Assembly (NCBI GenBank): GCA_963169855.1
Contig: CAUJCN010000002.1
Coordinates: forward strand, 372,001 to 436,000
From: Patescibacteria group bacterium
Lineage (GTDB): Bacteria > Patescibacteria > Dojkabacteria > J137
Length of the DNA: 64,000 nucleotides
Direction of reading: 5' to 3'
Below the pieces are notes generated by a model. It worked only from the letters and a program-made list of their open reading frames with translations. It was not told the origin of the DNA and ran no database searches. How positions within the stretch are numbered: the stretch's first letter is position 1; every line of letters begins with the position of its first letter. The translations under genes were made by a program, and so were the position numbers. Below are positions 8,699-17,612 of this stretch, one piece after another.

Positions 8699-9925
8699 CT
8701 ATATTTGTCTCAACCGTTTTTTTGGAATTTTGATTTTTTCTGGTGTTACAATTAGCAAGAAAATACCTAGAAGAATCGCAATCAACCCAATTAAGATAAA
8801 AGTACTTTTGAATCCAATAGCATCCACTACGAATCCCATTAACAGCGGTCCAATGATGTAGCCTATTGAATGTGTTGATTGATAAATACCTTCCATATGT
8901 ACTTGAAATTCTTCAGATCTGCTTTCCAAATCGCTAAAAACAGCTCTCATCAAAATCCAAATCATCGCATTTAATCCACTGAAAACGAACACTAACGAAA
9001 GCAAAACGTAATTATCGTTAGTTACCATCAATGGCAGGACTGATATACCAGCGAGCGTTAGAAGAATAAAACTCAGAAACTTCTTCCTTCTTTTAATCAA
9101 AACTCTTGAAAAGGCTAACGAGAAAATCAAATCCGGCAATGTGTACACAACAAGAAGAATCCATCCAAATCCATTTCCTCCAAACAACTCTTCCCCATAC
9201 AACCCGCCGAACGTCCAAAAGAATGAATTTATTATCGTTAAGAAAACTAGCAGAATCAAAACAGGATACGCCCTGCTCTCTAAAACGGCCCAGTATTTCA
9301 TTTCTTTGAAAAACGAAATTGCATGAACAAGCTTCGACTCTCTTTTAGGTTTCTCTGTTCCTGAAGTTCGCACCAAAGCAAAAGATAGTACAATTGCAAT
9401 AAAATACAAAATAAAAACAATTGCTCTTGCAACAAACTGATCCGCTCCTAATGTAATTGATGCAAATATCGGTCCTATAAATGCGCAGAATGCTAAGAAG
9501 GTGTAAATGATACTCCAAGTTTGTGTGAAATTTTTTTCTTTATCTAGCTCCACAACGCTATCTTGCCTTGAGAATCCGAGGAATTCATAATAAATTCCCC
9601 ATACAATTGCAGATATAATGAAGAATATTGGCTGTTTTAAGTCCTGACCTAAAAATAATAATATGGGGAATGTTAAAGCTAGGACAATTCCAATTAAATT
9701 TGAAGTTTTCCAATCTAGATTTGGAAATAAAATTGGAAATAAAAGGTCAAAAGTTAGTCCCGCTAAAGATGATGTTGCTAGAATCATTCCTACTAAAGTG
9801 AATGAATGCACAGTTTCTTCTACAATTACAGGAAACAAATAAGAAAGAATTGCGTCACCAAGAAATAGAAATAATGATGAAGCTAAAAGCAAAGCAAGCT
9901 TGTTAGATTTGAAAATAAGATGCAT
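8699..9925 (-). CDS. Major facilitator superfamily transporter
   Basis: A hydrophobic protein of 408 residues with about 12 predicted membrane helices in two halves of six, separated by a charged cytoplasmic loop near residues 190-215 (SGTEKPKRESK). It belongs to the general MFS permease type acting in the cytoplasmic membrane; the substrate cannot be told. A TACAAT box (9932-9937) ends 6 bases before the start codon, consistent with a leaderless transcript. It is divergent from prfB across an unusually long spacer. Confidence 0.85.
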   Translation of the reverse strand: MHLIFKSNKLALLLASSLFLFLGDAILSYLFPVIVEETVHSFTLVGMILATSSLAGLTFDLLFPILFPNLDWKTSNLIGIVLALTFPILLFLGQDLKQPIFFIISAIVWGIYYEFLGFSRQDSVVELDKEKNFTQTWSIIYTFLAFCAFIGPIFASITLGADQFVARAIVFILYFIAIVLSFALVRTSGTEKPKRESKLVHAISFFKEMKYWAVLESRAYPVLILLVFLTIINSFFWTFGGLYGEELFGGNGFGWILLVVYTLPDLIFSLAFSRVLIKRRKKFLSFILLTLAGISVLPLMVTNDNYVLLSLVFVFSGLNAMIWILMRAVFSDLESRSEEFQVHMEGIYQSTHSIGYIIGPLLMGFVVDAIGFKSTFILIGLIAILLGIFLLIVTPEKIKIPKKRLRQI

Positions 9926-10338
9926 TTACAAATTGTACATTATTGACAAACACCTGGAAAGCTGAATGAAAATTTAAGAAAAAAAAAGAAATTTTTGAGG
10001 AAAACCTTGATAAAGTACTTTACAATCGTAAAGAAAGTGATTACTATAATTGTAAATTGTTCTTTTGGAACAAATTCTCGGCCGAGCTTCGACTCTTTCT
10101 GGAATAATTTGTTATTGGTTCGCGTACATACCGATTAAATTATTCATTTAAGGGCAACTTACTTTTCCAAAAAGAATCATTTAGATGATACCAACCCCAG
10201 AGTTTATATTCAACGAAAATATGAGTAGATTGTATTCTACTCAAACTAGAGCAACTATATACCTAAAATATAATTTATACTTATAATAGCTTTTATTCAC
10301 GCCTTTTATTTTATTCAGTAAAAAAGTATAATCATTTT
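9926..10338. other. Long intergenic spacer with hairpins, function unknown
   Basis: This 413-base region between the divergent MFS gene and prfB holds no convincing reading frame. It has several structures. TTGTTC/GAACAA (10057-10073) can form a hairpin. AACAAATT (10069-10076), which shares bases with that hairpin, can pair instead with AATTTGTT (10106-10113), giving two mutually exclusive folds. CTCGGCCGAG (10077-10086) is a perfect 10-base palindrome. GAGTAGA/TCTACTC (10225-10244) forms another hairpin. A TATAAT lies at 10045-10050 without a good -35. It could encode a small RNA or a leader element. I tried to match tmRNA, RNase P RNA, SRP RNA and could not. Confidence 0.45.
10327..10332 (+). 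promoter_or_regulatory. TATAAT -10 box of prfB
   Basis: A perfect TATAAT ends 6 bases before ATG 10339. No strong -35 hexamer is visible 17 bases upstream. The spacing implies a leaderless prfB mRNA and is the commonest start architecture in this window. Confidence 0.65.
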
Positions 10339-11412
10339 ATGAATGACGAAAAAATAGCTGAACTAAAAAATAGAATTTCTTTAATTGTCAGAAAAAAAGA
10401 TAAAGAATCACTTGAATCTGAAAGACTAGAACTGGATGTGAAAATTCAAGAGCCAACTTTTTGGAACGATAATGAATCTGCGCAAAAAACAATGAAGAAA
10501 TTGAGTGACATCAAATTCGAATTACAAGAGCTGGTAAGCCTTGAGGCCAGTATCAATGATTTAGATCTGTTATCAAAGGATGCTAACGACGAAGAATCTA
10601 ATCAGATAATAGCTGCCGAACTAGCAAGTCTGGAAAAGCGAGTCGACGAAGTTGAGTTAGATACTTTTTTGTCAGGCAAATTTGACAAAATGGATGCTAT
10701 TTTAAAGATAGTTGCTGGACAAGGAGGAACAGAGGCATGTGACTGGACAGAGATGGTTTTTCGGATGTACTTAAGATATGCTAATACAAAAGGTTGGACC
10801 GTGAATGTGCTCGACGAACTTAAAGGTGTCGAAGCTGGGCTAGACTCAATTACAATTCAAGTTTCTGGTAGATATGCCTATGGTTACTTAAAAAAAGAGC
10901 ATGGAACGCATCGTCTTGTAAGAAATTCTCCATTTAATGCACAAGGACTTAGACAAACTTCTTTTTGTGGAGTCGAAGTTCTTCCTGTTGTTGACGAAGA
11001 TATTGATATCGATATTAATGAAAGTGACTTAGAATTCTCTGCTGTTAGGAGTAGCGGAGCTGGGGGACAAAATGTAAATAAAGTTGCGTCGAAAGTCAGA
11101 ATAGTACACAAACCTACAGGAATAGTTGTCGAATCTTCTGCACAACGTTCGCAATCTCAAAATAGAGAAACTGCAATGCGAATGCTAAAAGCAAAGCTTT
11201 ACGAAATCGAGGAAGAAAAACAAAAAAACGAATTAAGGAAAGTTAAAGGAGATTATGTCGTTGCTGGGTGGGGAACGCAAATTCGGAATTATGTATTACA
11301 ACCTTATAAGTTAGTAAAAGATGTTAGAACTGGAGTTGAAACTTCTAATGCAGATGGCGTTCTAAATGGAGATATTCAAGAGTTCATTGATGCGGAAATC
11401 AGAATGCTTTAG
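10339..11412 (+). CDS. prfB: Peptide chain release factor 2
   Basis: RF2 terminates translation at UGA and UAA. The 357-residue protein has the tripeptide anticodon motif SPF in the segment LVRNSPFNAQG, which distinguishes RF2 from RF1 (PxT), and the catalytic GGQ loop in SSGAGGQNVNK. The frame is continuous from ATG 10339, so the programmed +1 frameshift that regulates prfB in many bacteria is absent. An intact RF2 argues that UGA is a stop codon here, unlike in the UGA-glycine lineages of the CPR. A TATAAT box sits 6 bases before the start. Confidence 0.96.
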   Translation: MNDEKIAELKNRISLIVRKKDKESLESERLELDVKIQEPTFWNDNESAQKTMKKLSDIKFELQELVSLEASINDLDLLSKDANDEESNQIIAAELASLEKRVDEVELDTFLSGKFDKMDAILKIVAGQGGTEACDWTEMVFRMYLRYANTKGWTVNVLDELKGVEAGLDSITIQVSGRYAYGYLKKEHGTHRLVRNSPFNAQGLRQTSFCGVEVLPVVDEDIDIDINESDLEFSAVRSSGAGGQNVNKVASKVRIVHKPTGIVVESSAQRSQSQNRETAMRMLKAKLYEIEEEKQKNELRKVKGDYVVAGWGTQIRNYVLQPYKLVKDVRTGVETSNADGVLNGDIQEFIDAEIRML

Positions 11413-11439
11413 TACTTACGCTGCTTTTATTATATCCTC

Positions 11440-11997
11440 TTATAGCTGAGATTGTTCTGAATTAGTCGCTCCTGTACTTACAGAAGGAGTTGAATACAAT
11501 ACAGCATTCTCTAGGTATTCTCTTACTTTCTTTAAGAGCTGTTGTGGCTCTACCTCAATTTTCATTAAGTATCCATTTGCACCTAACTTCATTGCTGTCT
11601 CTACTGCCATTTCTCCACCTAAATTTGTAAGCATTACAACCAAAGGCTTACCATACTTTTCTGGAGTTGATTTGATTTTACTCAAAACATCTATTCCGTC
11701 CATTTTTGGCATTACTATATCTAACAAGATTAGATCGAATTTACCCTGCTCTGCTTCAACTTTAGCTAAAGCATCTATTCCATCTACTGCGGAAGATATT
11801 TCATAACTTGGAACCTGGGATAATAACTGTACAAAAATTTCTAATGAATCTGCTTCGTCCTCTACAATCAAGATTTTCTTCTTACCTGCATCAACCATCC
11901 CGTCGCCTAATTGCCCAGTTGAATAAACATTCTTTGAACCGGGAACGCTGACGTTGCCACTTTGAAGACTATCTTGCTGGGATAGTGAAGTATGCAT
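11440..11997 (-). CDS. CheY-like response regulator receiver protein
   Basis: A single receiver domain follows about 38 residues of low-complexity N-terminus rich in S, Q and G. Phosphorylation-site residues are present: the acidic pair in IVEDE (46-47), phospho-acceptor Asp93 in LLDIVMPKMDG, Thr in VVMLTNLG and Lys in GYLMKIEV. No output domain follows; the tail is Ser/Thr rich. It would relay a signal from a histidine kinase not found in the window. A TACAAT box (12004-12009) ends 6 bases before the start, suggesting a leaderless, stand-alone transcript. It is convergent with prfB. Confidence 0.9.
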   Translation of the reverse strand: MHTSLSQQDSLQSGNVSVPGSKNVYSTGQLGDGMVDAGKKKILIVEDEADSLEIFVQLLSQVPSYEISSAVDGIDALAKVEAEQGKFDLILLDIVMPKMDGIDVLSKIKSTPEKYGKPLVVMLTNLGGEMAVETAMKLGANGYLMKIEVEPQQLLKKVREYLENAVLYSTPSVSTGATNSEQSQL

Positions 11998-12069
11998 ATT
12001 TTAATTGTAAAAAGATAATACACATTATTATCTGTTCTTGAATTGTTTGTCAAGAATTATGGGATATTG

Positions 12070-12837
12070 TTAATCCATTCGTGTAATAACTTCGGCTTTT
12101 CCGTCTCGGACTATTACCATATGTTCGAACATAACGCCTTTGCTGCCATCTTTCGTTTTGAGTGTCCATCCATCACTATCTAATTTGAGAGCGGAACTTC
12201 CTAAGGTTATCTGATTTTCTATGCACAAAACCATCCCTTCTTGAAGTTTCTTTCCTGTTCCTTTTTCTCCGTATGCTGGAATTTCTGGAGATAGATGAAG
12301 GCTCCTTCCAATTCCATGACCAACATAAGTTGTCACATATTCAAACCCAGCCAAATCCGCCACTGTTTGTAATGCATTTGAAATATCTCCGACTGTATTT
12401 CCTTTAATTGCTTGTTTGATTCCACTTTCTATACAAAGTTTTCCAGTTTCGATCAATCTTTTTTCGTCATCAGTTAATTCACCAAGACCCACTGTTACAC
12501 AATGGTCTGTGTAAAATCCTTTGTAAATAATCCCAAAATCTAGTTTTACGATGTCTCCGGATTGGAAAACTCTATCCTCAGTTGGGATTGTATGCAGAAT
12601 TTCGTCGTTTGTAGAAATACAAATATTATTTTGATACGGACCTTTTGGACCTGGCACTCCAAGGAACGAAGGCTTTACCTCGTATTCTTCGCAAAGTTGA
12701 CCTGCTAACTCATCTAATTGTGCTGCAGAAACTCCAATCTTTGTAGCATCTTTAATCTTCTTTAGAATCTCTGTTGAAATTCTAGTTGCTTCTTTGATTA
12801 GTTTGTATTCGATTTCGTTTTGAATTACGTTGTTCAT
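12070..12837 (-). CDS. map: Methionine aminopeptidase, type I
   Basis: MetAP removes the initiator methionine from new proteins in the cytoplasm using two divalent metals. All five metal ligands are visible: Asp100, Asp111, His174, Glu207 and Glu238, together with the substrate-binding His82. The 255-residue length is typical of type Ia without the N-terminal zinc extension. The gene is last in a tight cluster after serS and an EamA transporter, with one base between the upstream stop and this start, so it is probably translated by reinitiation. In many bacteria map sits next to secY or adk; here it has moved away from the ribosomal operon. Confidence 0.95.
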   Translation of the reverse strand: MNNVIQNEIEYKLIKEATRISTEILKKIKDATKIGVSAAQLDELAGQLCEEYEVKPSFLGVPGPKGPYQNNICISTNDEILHTIPTEDRVFQSGDIVKLDFGIIYKGFYTDHCVTVGLGELTDDEKRLIETGKLCIESGIKQAIKGNTVGDISNALQTVADLAGFEYVTTYVGHGIGRSLHLSPEIPAYGEKGTGKKLQEGMVLCIENQITLGSSALKLDSDGWTLKTKDGSKGVMFEHMVIVRDGKAEVITRMD

Positions 12838-12838
12838 A

Positions 12839-13696
12839 TTATGCTAATGATAGTATAACTCCCCCTGCAATAGCTAGCACAGTAGCGATTATTTTCTTTA
12901 TTGGATTTTTTCTTTCATTCAAAAGAATATAACTTAAGATTACTGTTCCAAATACGGATAATTGTTGCAGTGGTCCTACAACTGAAGCTTCGGCTCCGAT
13001 TGTGTAGCTATAAAATGTCAGAATTGTACTGAAAGCATAAACTACAGAAAGCAGAACATTTTTAAAAATATCTGGTTTTGTAACTTTTTTAAGTTCTCCA
13101 AATTTCCCTTGTGGAATCAAACTAAAAAGCAAAACTAGTCCTGGGAGAATAAATGCTATTGCAAGATATGTTAATAAATCTACAGAATTCAGAATGTATG
13201 CATCGTTAACGAATGCAAGTCCGAGCAAGAATGCTGCGATTAGTGGATAAACAAGTTTACTATCAAATTTGAATTTTCCTGATTCAGAAGAAATGACTGC
13301 AGTAACTCCAATAATCAGTGCGATTCCGATCAATTTCTGAATTGTGATGGATTCGTTTAAAAATATTGCTGAAGCAAACAACATCCAAACTGCATTTGTT
13401 GAGAATAGAATCGTTACTATACTCGCTTCGGACTGTTTAAATGATTTGAATAGGTAGTAATTCATTCCTGCATAAAGAACAGCAGTTAGAATTAGATTGA
13501 TAATCAAGTTAGAAAATCCGTTGAAGTTTAATCCGTTGATTGCAGCAAAGACTAAAATTATTAGTCCAGTCATCAGCTGATAAATTGTTGAAGAAACTTC
13601 GCTTGAAATCTGGCTACCTACAAATATCCACTTTTGAATTACTCTCGATATCGATGCTAAAACAACAGCGATAATTGCAGGTAGAATCCAGTTCAT
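12839..13696 (-). CDS. EamA/DMT-family membrane transporter
   Basis: A 285-residue hydrophobic protein with about ten predicted membrane helices in two EamA repeats; the second repeat starts near residue 150. This is the drug/metabolite transporter fold, typically exporting metabolites or amino acids across the cytoplasmic membrane. The substrate is unknown. It is the middle gene of serS-EamA-map with single-base gaps on both sides. Confidence 0.82.
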   Translation of the reverse strand: MNWILPAIIAVVLASISRVIQKWIFVGSQISSEVSSTIYQLMTGLIILVFAAINGLNFNGFSNLIINLILTAVLYAGMNYYLFKSFKQSEASIVTILFSTNAVWMLFASAIFLNESITIQKLIGIALIIGVTAVISSESGKFKFDSKLVYPLIAAFLLGLAFVNDAYILNSVDLLTYLAIAFILPGLVLLFSLIPQGKFGELKKVTKPDIFKNVLLSVVYAFSTILTFYSYTIGAEASVVGPLQQLSVFGTVILSYILLNERKNPIKKIIATVLAIAGGVILSLA

Positions 13697-13697
13697 A

Positions 13698-15041
13698 TTA
13701 TTTAATTACATCCTTTCCAACATAATCTCTTAGTGCTTCTGGAACTGTAATAGATCCATCTTCATTTTGATAATGTTCGATTATTGCGATTAAAAGTCTA
13801 TGTGTTGCTCCTGTATCGTTTAATGTATATGCATACTTCGTCTGTCCGTCCGCTGTTTTGTACTTAATTCCTAACCTTCTTGCTTGATAGTCAGTTGTAA
13901 TACTGTTAGACATAATTTCGATATACTTTTTATCATGTGGCAACCAAACTTCTACATCATATTTCTTCGCTGCTGCATAGTAACCAAGTTCTCCGTAACA
14001 CATATTGATTACGTGATAAGGAAGCTTTAGTTCTTGCAATAACCATTCATTAAGTGACAGTAAGTATTCCTGAACTTCTCTAGCTTTTTCTAGATCAGCA
14101 GGAACTATCATATTCATTTCTATCTTATCGAATTGATGAGTTCTTTTAATTCCTCTAACGTCTTTACCCCAACTTCCGACTTCTGATCTAAAGCATGGTG
14201 TCTGAGCCATAACTTTTACAGGAAGTTCATACTCGTTAAGAGTTGTATCTCCAAAGTATGCAAAGTTACTTGGTTCTGAAGATCCAATCAGATAAAGAGT
14301 ATTTGAGTCTTCTAGATAATCGTTAGCTAGTTTATAAACTTGATCTGCATCTCCTGGGAAATGGCTTGATCCATACAGAGCTTGCTCTTTAACTAAAACT
14401 GGAACAATCATTGGTTCGAATCCTTCTTGTACTAATTTTTTAAAAAGCAAGTTGAAAACTCCCATTATTAACAAAGCTCCATTACCTTTGATGTAGTAAA
14501 ATCTACTTCCAGAGACCTTTGCCCCTGCTTCCAGATCAATCAGTCCTAGTTCTGTTCCGATTTCCCAATGTGGTTTTACATTATGTTTTGTATTCAATTC
14601 TTCCATGGCTGCAGAAGAATGCTCTCCTTTTCCTAATTTTGAAGAATCTAAGTAACCTGCATCTGGATGCCAAGCCTTAACTTCTACGTTGTCATCAGAA
14701 GTCCTACCTTCTGGAACTTCGTCTAGAGGAATGTTTGGAATCCAATCATTCATAGTTTTCCATTCAGAATCTAAAGTTGAAAGCTCTGAACTAAGTCCAG
14801 AAAGCTTTTCTTTTAGAGCCGAGATTTGAGTCATAGTAGACTCATCTGGTTTACCTTTTAGACCTTTGTTAATAGTATTTAACTCCGCCTTAATATCGTC
14901 TGTAGATTTGATAAGCGTTCTTCTTTGTGAGTCGACTTCGAGCCATCTTTCTACGGAAACTTTGGACGAGTCTAATCTGCCAATTTCAATTAGCCAAGTA
15001 AGAACTTCCGGATTCTCGCGTATTTTTTCTACGTCGATCAT
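13698..15041 (-). CDS. serS: Seryl-tRNA synthetase
   Basis: SerRS charges tRNA-Ser in the cytoplasm. The N-terminal coiled-coil arm that grips the long variable arm of tRNA-Ser is visible at about residues 28-105, and the class II catalytic core follows with motif 2 in TPCFRSEVGSWGKD and motif 3 near the C-terminus (LNDTGATHRLLIAIIE). At 447 residues it is close to the family norm of 420-430. First gene of the cluster with the EamA transporter and map. A TATTAT box lies 9 bases before the start and a TATAAT about 30 bases upstream. Confidence 0.95.
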   Translation of the reverse strand: MIDVEKIRENPEVLTWLIEIGRLDSSKVSVERWLEVDSQRRTLIKSTDDIKAELNTINKGLKGKPDESTMTQISALKEKLSGLSSELSTLDSEWKTMNDWIPNIPLDEVPEGRTSDDNVEVKAWHPDAGYLDSSKLGKGEHSSAAMEELNTKHNVKPHWEIGTELGLIDLEAGAKVSGSRFYYIKGNGALLIMGVFNLLFKKLVQEGFEPMIVPVLVKEQALYGSSHFPGDADQVYKLANDYLEDSNTLYLIGSSEPSNFAYFGDTTLNEYELPVKVMAQTPCFRSEVGSWGKDVRGIKRTHQFDKIEMNMIVPADLEKAREVQEYLLSLNEWLLQELKLPYHVINMCYGELGYYAAAKKYDVEVWLPHDKKYIEIMSNSITTDYQARRLGIKYKTADGQTKYAYTLNDTGATHRLLIAIIEHYQNEDGSITVPEALRDYVGKDVIK

Positions 15042-15101
15042 ACAAATAAGATAATATATATGGAAAGATTATACTAGGAAAAGGATTGCTGGTAAATGGA
15101 T

Positions 15102-16406
15102 TTACTTCACATTGTTAACAGCTTTACCAACGACGTTCCCACTGCTCCATGCCCAACTTAAGTTGAAGCCACCAACGTCCCCATCTACATCCAAAATTTC
15201 TCCACAGAAGTACAGCCCTTCAGTTAGTTTTGATTCTAAAGTTTCTGGATTAACATCTCTAGTGTCGATGCCACCTGCTGTAAATTCTGCTTCATTCCAA
15301 CTTCTTGTTCCATCAATCTTTATACTGTATGATGACAGACAAGTGAAAAGTTTTTCCTTTTCTTCGATCTTTAAATCTTTTACCTTTTTATCTTTTTCTA
15401 AATTAAGAGCTCTTGGAAAAGTTTCTGCAAATTTATTTGGGAATAATCCATAAAGGCTCTTCTCCAAAGTTTGGTCTGGTCGATTATTCCATCTTTTTTC
15501 TAGTTCAGACTTTACATCAATTTCTGGCAAAAAGTTTATCTCTACTTCTACTCCACTTTTTTGTTCTCTATTTATAAAAATTGAAATCTCTCTACTAATA
15601 TTTAATATCGCTGGACCTGACAATCCATACTGAGTGAACATTACATCATCTGTTCTCGTTTTAATTCTTTTCCCATTTATGATCGAAGTTACTTCTGCCT
15701 CCAATTTCATTCCCTGTAAATAATGAGACAAAGGATTCTTTGAAACCAATGGTAATGCAGATGGAACTGGTTCGATTATTCTATGACCAAAACTTTCTGC
15801 AATACCATACCCTGACCCATTTGAACCCAATGCTGGGTAAGTTTTTCCTCCTGCTGAGATAATAAGTTTTTTAGATTTGAATTCTGATTCTGATTGTGGA
15901 TGACCTTGTTGATCAACTTTCGTAACTTTAATAAGGAACTGAGATCCCGCACTTGATTCGGGATCTGCTTTTAATTTTTCAACTTGCTCGACTTGAGTTA
16001 ACAAGTGAACATCGATTCCCAACAAGCGTAATTCTTCTTCTAAAACTCCAGTAACTGTCTTTGCTTGATCAGTTGTTGGGAAAAGTTTTCCAATATCAGT
16101 TTTTTGTTCAACGTAAAGTTTTACTCCAAGATCGTCAAAAAATTCCAAAATATTCTGATATCCAAACTTTTTGAAAACAGCATTTGGGAATCCTGGGTTA
16201 TTGCTATAGTAGTGATCGTCTATACTTTTATCTAGATTGATATTTGTTACATTACATCTACCTGCTCCACAAACTAGAATTTTTCTTCCTAATGCAAAAG
16301 TTCTATCCAATATCGCAATTTTAAGATTTGGATTAGCTCTTTTCGCAGAAATAGCCGCCATCTGACCAGCTGCACCACCTCCTATAATAATTAAATCGTA
16401 CTCCAT
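15102..16406 (-). CDS. BaiN/HI0933-type FAD-dependent flavoprotein
   Basis: The N-terminus has the dinucleotide-binding signature GGGAAGQMAA (residues 9-18). The family feature GRKILVCGAGRCNVTN and the C-terminal GGFNLSWAWSSGNVVG FAD-contact region are present, matching the HI0933/YhiN group of about 400-430 residues. These proteins bind FAD and probably reduce an unknown substrate; the physiological role is unsettled. A TATAAT box (16415-16420) ends 8 bases before the start. It is divergent from the uridine kinase-like gene. Confidence 0.85.
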   Translation of the reverse strand: MEYDLIIIGGGAAGQMAAISAKRANPNLKIAILDRTFALGRKILVCGAGRCNVTNINLDKSIDDHYYSNNPGFPNAVFKKFGYQNILEFFDDLGVKLYVEQKTDIGKLFPTTDQAKTVTGVLEEELRLLGIDVHLLTQVEQVEKLKADPESSAGSQFLIKVTKVDQQGHPQSESEFKSKKLIISAGGKTYPALGSNGSGYGIAESFGHRIIEPVPSALPLVSKNPLSHYLQGMKLEAEVTSIINGKRIKTRTDDVMFTQYGLSGPAILNISREISIFINREQKSGVEVEINFLPEIDVKSELEKRWNNRPDQTLEKSLYGLFPNKFAETFPRALNLEKDKKVKDLKIEEKEKLFTCLSSYSIKIDGTRSWNEAEFTAGGIDTRDVNPETLESKLTEGLYFCGEILDVDGDVGGFNLSWAWSSGNVVGKAVNNVK

Positions 16407-16535
16407 ATATTATGATTATACCCCGAACGAAGTTAAGTATGAACCACGACAATTTCCTAAAAGTTGTGTAAAATTTACTGTAAATAGATTTTAGTTTTTT
16501 CGGAAACCTAAGATTTATTTATTACCCCACTCTTT

Positions 16536-17159
16536 ATGACATACCGATTAATCGGAATCTCTGGTTCTTCTTCTTCAGGTAAATCGACTTTAGCCAATGG
16601 ATTGAAAACTCATTTTGGAGATATGTGCGAAATTATTTCTATGGATGATTTTCACAAACAATTACCAGACTACGTCGAGTTGGCAGATGGTACTAAGAAC
16701 TATGATCATCCAGACAATTTAGTCTGGGCAGATTTTATCGAAGCTATTAGAAAATTGAAGAACGGAGAGATCGCACAAATTCCTGTTTATGTAAAAGGTT
16801 GGGGAGAAAACACAGGAAGAGTTGGGTACAGAGAAGTTGATCCTACAAATAAGATTGTAGTTATTGAAGGATATTTTCTTTATCATCATCCTGAAGTTTT
16901 AGATCTACTTGAACACGACAACCGATATTTCTTGAGACTGGAAGAACCTGTTATTCGGCATCGAAGAAACATGGCATACGCAAATATTGAAGGATTTTCT
17001 GACGATGGTTACTTCGATCATCTGATGGCTGCTTTCAGGGAATTTATCGAACCTACAAAAGAACACTGTCCCACTGAAAATGTAATTGATGCTTCGGGAA
17101 CTATCGATGAAGTTTTTATCGAGTTTATGTCGAAAGCTAAACTAGAAGCCGAAGTGTAA
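16536..17159 (+). CDS. Uridine kinase-like P-loop nucleoside kinase
   Basis: The 207-residue protein opens with a P-loop GSSSSGKST (residues 10-18) followed by SMDDFHKQLPDY, the substrate-binding Asp region seen in uridine kinase and phosphoribulokinase relatives. A conserved VIEGYFLYHHPEV segment supplies the Walker-B-like region. It probably phosphorylates a nucleoside such as uridine, nicotinamide riboside or a related compound; which one is not readable. The stop codon TAA forms the outer edge of the palindromic element at 17157-17228. Confidence 0.75.
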   Translation: MTYRLIGISGSSSSGKSTLANGLKTHFGDMCEIISMDDFHKQLPDYVELADGTKNYDHPDNLVWADFIEAIRKLKNGEIAQIPVYVKGWGENTGRVGYREVDPTNKIVVIEGYFLYHHPEVLDLLEHDNRYFLRLEEPVIRHRRNMAYANIEGFSDDGYFDHLMAAFREFIEPTKEHCPTENVIDASGTIDEVFIEFMSKAKLEAEV

Positions 17160-17228
17160 CCTCACCCGTCACACCTTCGGTGTGCACTCCCTCTCCTACT
17201 TTTATAGGAGAGGGTTGGGGTGAGGTTA
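17157..17228. repeat. Multi-hairpin palindromic repeat, copy 1
   Basis: Outer arms TAACCTCACCC (17157-17167) and GGGTGAGGTTA (17218-17228) are exact inverted repeats of 11 bases. They enclose a hairpin ACACC-TTC-GGTGT (17171-17183) and a 10-bp hairpin CCCTCTCCTA/TAGGAGAGGG (17189-17214). The whole can fold as a three-way junction. The outer arms carry the stop codons of both convergent flanking genes. Its GC content is well above its surroundings. It could also work as a bidirectional terminator, but the same internal plan recurs at 19781-19857, which points to a dispersed repeat family. Confidence 0.85.
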
Positions 17229-17528
17229 TACTTCACCTTTTTTGTTCTTGTAATCACCAAGAAGTTTTATAACTTCGTCGAAAACTTTTTCAAGTTCATT
17301 TTCTTTTAGACCTAAGTTTTTTGCGAGAGTTAATAAAAGAGTAATCAGAAGATTTTGAACCCCATCTTGAAGTGTCTTTCCGTTACCTCGAGGATTAGCA
17401 TTATTATTCTGAGATTCTTGCGCTTCGAATCTTCGTTCAATTTTTGAACCAACCTCTGCAAAAGAGGTGTCTAACGCTGAGGTTACAACATCTCTAATTT
17501 TTTCAATTCTTTCGGGGCTATTTTCCAT
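17226..17528 (-). CDS. Small hypothetical protein (100 aa)
   Basis: A helical, soluble protein of 100 residues. Residues 1-32 look like an amphipathic helix, 33-50 are N/Q/G rich and probably flexible, and 55-95 contain a moderately hydrophobic helix (LLITLLLTLAKNLGL) followed by a charged helix ending in KNKKGEV. No family is recognised. The stop codon lies inside the arm of the palindromic repeat, so the C-terminus may have been set by repeat insertion. Confidence 0.5.
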   Translation of the reverse strand: MENSPERIEKIRDVVTSALDTSFAEVGSKIERRFEAQESQNNNANPRGNGKTLQDGVQNLLITLLLTLAKNLGLKENELEKVFDEVIKLLGDYKNKKGEV

Positions 17529-17612
17529 TACTAAGAAAGATTAAAAAATTAAGTTAAAAGATGAAAAATAATTGAACTTTAACATGTTTTTTCTCTTTTT
17601 GCTTTTAACTTT

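Noticed and set aside
9926..10338. tmRNA, 6S, SRP or RNase P RNA in the prfB spacer
   Set aside because: No tmRNA tag or T-arm, no GAGGAAAGTC-type RNase P motif and no SRP core tetraloop could be found. 6S cannot be ruled out but nothing supports it.
10339..11412. UGA recoding to glycine as in some CPR lineages
   Set aside because: RF2 is intact with its SPF and GGQ motifs, several genes end in TGA, and conserved proteins show no internal TGA at glycine sites.
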